Positions 31,185 through 34,061 of a stretch of DNA of 34,061 nt are shown in pieces. This DNA comes from Parachlamydiales bacterium (GTDB lineage: Bacteria; Chlamydiota; Chlamydiia; Chlamydiales; JAEYWL01). The DNA is taken from assembly GCA_020054065.1 (NCBI GenBank), contig JAGVLX010000059.1, forward strand, positions 1-34,061. The letters are read 5' to 3'. Every line of letters starts with the position of its first letter. Positions within the stretch are counted from its first letter, which is position 1. Both the position numbers and the translations under genes were made by a program. Below the pieces are notes generated by a model. It had not been told where the DNA came from and searched no databases. It worked only from the letters and a program-made list of their open reading frames with translations.

Positions 31185-34061
31185 TGAAACAGTTACACGC
31201 ATGCGTCCGTTTGGTGATGATCGTTTTGGCAATCTTAAGCGCCATTCTATTGACGCTATTAGTTGCCTTCCAAACCGATCTCGTCAAAAGGCCGGCTTTA
31301 AACTGGTTTGTGAATCAATTTGAAGCGGAAACCGGTTATCATCTGCACGTAGGGGAGGTGTCTGGTTTTATTCCGTTCTCGATCCAACTTCAACATCTTG
31401 CTGTCAGCAAGGACGGGACAACCATTCTGAAGTTTGATGAAGCGCATCTATCGGTCGACCTGATACAGATTGTGCGGGGGCGAGTCGGGATCAAGTCGTT
31501 GGTGTTGACGAATATTCAATCGAATGAACCTTTTTTAAAAGACGCCAAATTAGATTTGCATCTTCAAGTCGCCGGCAGCCAACATGAAGTGACATTTATT
31601 GTAAGCAAAGCATTAGGTAGAAGGCCATTGGTCTTGACTGGCACAAGCCATCTCAATTTGAATGAGGCGGTGGCCAAGCTATCCACTGGAGAGATTCCCA
31701 ATCTGGATGGCAGTTTTTCTTTAAGCACGACCGTGTTTAGGATTGATCCTAAAAAAATGAATATTCAGGGCGCGTTCAACTTGAACAGCAAGGGGGATAT
31801 TCTTTTGCATGAACTCTCCGGCGCCATCGATTCCGACCACCCCACCACCCTGAATGGAACCGTGTTTTTGACGGATAAGGGCTCGCAGGTCAACGGAAAA
31901 ATTGTGTTAAAAGTAGATGACCTAAGCGTGTGGGAGAACAATTTAAAAATCCCTTTGGCGGGATCATTGTTGGTGGAGAGCGACATCGCCGGCCCATTGG
32001 AAACACCTTTAATCCATCTGCAATTGCATGGGAAGGAGTTGCGTGTTTCAAAATGCAATTTCCCGCACGTATCTGCGTTAAGCAAGTTATGCAATCAACC
32101 GGATTGTTGCGAAGGGACGCTTCAAATGGATGGGGTGATTGCCGAATATCCGCTGAGTTCCTCGGCCGAAATCCATTGGGATAAATTAGGCACACTGAAA
32201 GTGCCTGCGATGAAATTGACATTGGCTGGCGGAACATTAGAAGGCAAGCTGACCTTGGATGTGGCCAACAGGGTGATCGACGGACAATTCCATACCGAAT
32301 TGGAAGATATCGGAATGATCCCTGTCCCCTTATTGCAAGAGCATCGCGTGCATGGTAAACTCAGATTGGCAGGCACGATCACCGGGCCCTTGATCGCACC
32401 CGTCATCAATTTGGAAAGTTTTGGCGAACGGATTCAAGTCGGCGAACACCAGCTAGATCAACTGAATTTCAAGACAGCGTTAGTTTTAGAAGACGACCAT
32501 ATCCATGGCCACCTGCAAAGCGAGTGTGTGTGGGGAAACACTCCCCTGGACTGCTCGATGGGGTTTGCGGTTAAACATGATCATTCTGTGTATTTACACG
32601 ACATTCACGTTAACTCTCTGGCTAATCAGTTGACCGGGCATTTAAAATTCGATCTTATGACTCGCCTGATCCAAGGAGATCTCTCTGGCACATTGGGAGA
32701 TGCGCAGGAGCTTCTCCAGCTAGCTGGCGTGGAAGGGCAGGGCGCGTTTGCATTCACCGCTTCTTTCAACGACCTCAATCTTCAGCAAAACGTCGTGTTC
32801 CGTTTGAACGGCAATCAGCTGCATTACAAAGAGTGGTCTTGCGAATCGTGCCTGTTGCATGTGGAAGCGAAAGAGCTGTACCAAACCCCGCACATCGCCG
32901 TCAACGCGGCGATTGCTCAAGCAGCCAATGGCCCGATTAAATGGAAGCAGATTCATTTTTCCAGCGCAGCCTCCAATTTGCAAGGGATGTGGCCCTTTTC
33001 CTTAAACGCAACCGGCGACTTGTTTGGTCCGTTTGAAGGGGCATTATCGGGACTGTGGAGTGTAAAACCTGATCAGCTCCAAGCCCGCATTGAAGTGTTG
33101 CAAGGAATGTTCACGGGTCAAAAATTTGCCCTCGAAGAACCATTCACCATAGATTACCACAAAGACCGTTTTGAGCTCTCGCCCCTGTATCTCGACTTAG
33201 ACCGGGGTGGCATCGAAGGCAAACTCTCTTTCACCCCGGAGCAGATCGATCTGCAGCTGATGGCCGAAAATATTCCGCTCTCGTTGGTTAATCTTGTTGC
33301 TGCAAAACCAGTTCCGATTGAAGGAACCATTTCGGTCACAGCAGCCGTAACGGGAACTCCCGAAAATCCGCGCGGGCATCTCAACGTTTCGTTAGAGAAA
33401 GTCAGTGTCAAGAATGTGGACGTCTTCAGCGAACTTCCACCGGCAAACGGCAACCTGCAGGCATCGGTTGAGAATCAAGCGCTCAACTTCAACGGCACTT
33501 TGGAAAACCTTTCCCGCAAGCCGTTTAAAGTCCAAGGCACCCTGCCGCTGGAATTGTCGGTCAATCCTTTCAGACTTAAACTGGATTTAGATGCCCCCTT
33601 TCATGCGACCATGAATGCAGAAGGGGAAATCGGCTATCTCCTCAAACTCGTGTTCAATAAATCAACCATCTTGACTGGCGTCATGAAATGCGGGATCCAA
33701 GCCTCCGGCACCCTAAATGATCCGAAATTCTCCGGAAAAGCCGCCTTCGATAACGGATCATACGAATCGCTGATGGCGGGAACCGTGTTTCAAAATATGC
33801 AAGGGGAATTTGAAGGGGATCACCGTCGGATTGTGTTAAAGCATATGACCGGTGACGATGCGGGAGAAGGGCACATGACCGGCAGCGGCTACGTCGATCT
33901 CGACCTTACGCAAGGGTTGCCTTTTCGTTTCAACTATAAGATCGATCATTGCGCGCTGATACGGCAAGATTATGCCGAAGCGACCGCTTCGGGAGATCTT
34001 GTTTTTTCGGGCAATAACCAGAAAGCCGAAATTTCGGGAACCCTTACTCTGGATGAAGCTA
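31184..34061 (+). CDS. tamB: TamB-like translocation/assembly protein, 5' part (runs off window)
   Basis: The open frame starts at the ATG sharing one base with the tamA stop (TGATG) and continues without a stop to the right edge, 959 codons so far. An N-terminal signal-anchor helix (about 8-30) is followed by a very long region of short beta-strand repeats. ETGYHLHVGEVSGFIPFSIQLQHLAV near the start is typical of TamB. Later repeated units of the form L-x-x-x-G-x-x-x-x-P-x-x-x-G-x-x-x show the AsmA/TamB lipid-channel pattern (ASGTLNDPKFSGKAAFDNGSY). TamB bridges inner and outer membranes and partners with TamA. Cysteine pairs occur at residues 291-309 and about 550-555. The C-terminal DUF490 domain lies beyond the window. 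Confidence 0.9.
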   Translation, partial: MKQLHACVRLVMIVLAILSAILLTLLVAFQTDLVKRPALNWFVNQFEAETGYHLHVGEVSGFIPFSIQLQHLAVSKDGTTILKFDEAHLSVDLIQIVRGRVGIKSLVLTNIQSNEPFLKDAKLDLHLQVAGSQHEVTFIVSKALGRRPLVLTGTSHLNLNEAVAKLSTGEIPNLDGSFSLSTTVFRIDPKKMNIQGAFNLNSKGDILLHELSGAIDSDHPTTLNGTVFLTDKGSQVNGKIVLKVDDLSVWENNLKIPLAGSLLVESDIAGPLETPLIHLQLHGKELRVSKCNFPHVSALSKLCNQPDCCEGTLQMDGVIAEYPLSSSAEIHWDKLGTLKVPAMKLTLAGGTLEGKLTLDVANRVIDGQFHTELEDIGMIPVPLLQEHRVHGKLRLAGTITGPLIAPVINLESFGERIQVGEHQLDQLNFKTALVLEDDHIHGHLQSECVWGNTPLDCSMGFAVKHDHSVYLHDIHVNSLANQLTGHLKFDLMTRLIQGDLSGTLGDAQELLQLAGVEGQGAFAFTASFNDLNLQQNVVFRLNGNQLHYKEWSCESCLLHVEAKELYQTPHIAVNAAIAQAANGPIKWKQIHFSSAASNLQGMWPFSLNATGDLFGPFEGALSGLWSVKPDQLQARIEVLQGMFTGQKFALEEPFTIDYHKDRFELSPLYLDLDRGGIEGKLSFTPEQIDLQLMAENIPLSLVNLVAAKPVPIEGTISVTAAVTGTPENPRGHLNVSLEKVSVKNVDVFSELPPANGNLQASVENQALNFNGTLENLSRKPFKVQGTLPLELSVNPFRLKLDLDAPFHATMNAEGEIGYLLKLVFNKSTILTGVMKCGIQASGTLNDPKFSGKAAFDNGSYESLMAGTVFQNMQGEFEGDHRRIVLKHMTGDDAGEGHMTGSGYVDLDLTQGLPFRFNYKIDHCALIRQDYAEATASGDLVFSGNNQKAEISGTLTLDEA

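Overview
The window looks like a chromosomal segment of an environmental (Parachlamydiales-type) member of the Chlamydiae. The main evidence is a run of peptidoglycan and division genes in the chlamydial order (murF, mraY, murD, a LysM 'nlpD', ftsW, murG, a fused murC-ddl, an ftsQ-like gene, cutA). A groEL paralogue without groES lies near the start of this run, which from memory matches the C. trachomatis CT755-CT764 region. An F-box protein and a small multi-membrane-span protein fit a protist-associated lifestyle better than the reduced animal pathogens. The species cannot be named from the sequence alone.

Layout. 1-64: start of a GalE-like epimerase (minus). 172-3148: a PgpH-type HD phosphodiesterase (cyclic-di-AMP hydrolase family) overlapping a short-chain dehydrogenase. 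3245-6551 (minus): a membrane protein of unknown function, then a phosphohexomutase, an Mrp/ApbC ATPase and a 45-residue membrane peptide; the last three overlap in series. 6733-6929: a 53-codon Met/His/Lys-rich protein ending in a strong terminator. 6946-7498: a 553-bp element with 48-bp terminal inverted repeats around a broken GxxExxY gene. 7505-10367 (minus): a complete Fec/Btu-type ABC importer (binding protein, permease, ATPase). 10435-13084 (minus): groEL paralogue, rsmI and tRNA-Cys. 13347-23877 (plus): the cell-wall/division cluster and cutA. 23962-27490 (minus): yqgE/algH and mlaD-mlaF-mlaE. 27646-29136 (minus): the F-box protein. 29403 to the window end (plus): tamA and an unfinished tamB.

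The genes share an envelope theme. There is lipid II synthesis and flipping/polymerisation (MurC/D/F, MraY, MurG, FtsW), divisome (FtsQ-like, LysM protein), phospholipid transport between membranes (MlaEFD) and outer-membrane protein assembly (TamAB). MlaD, TamA and TamB each carry clusters of cysteines in parts expected to be periplasmic, which fits the disulfide-linked chlamydial envelope.

The least explained signal is a set of six intergenic inverted repeats whose arms are built from 8- or 9-bp tandem units (near 3152, 13136, 20162, 23892, 27558 and 29257). Their architecture matches the terminal inverted repeats of the GxxExxY element in the same window. This suggests, but does not prove, that GxxExxY genes belong to a little-described mobile element and that the hairpins are gene-less derivatives. 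No CRISPR array, rRNA or conventional insertion sequence was seen. The longest gaps between genes are about 260 bases (13085-13346 and 29137-29402), and both contain one of these hairpins.
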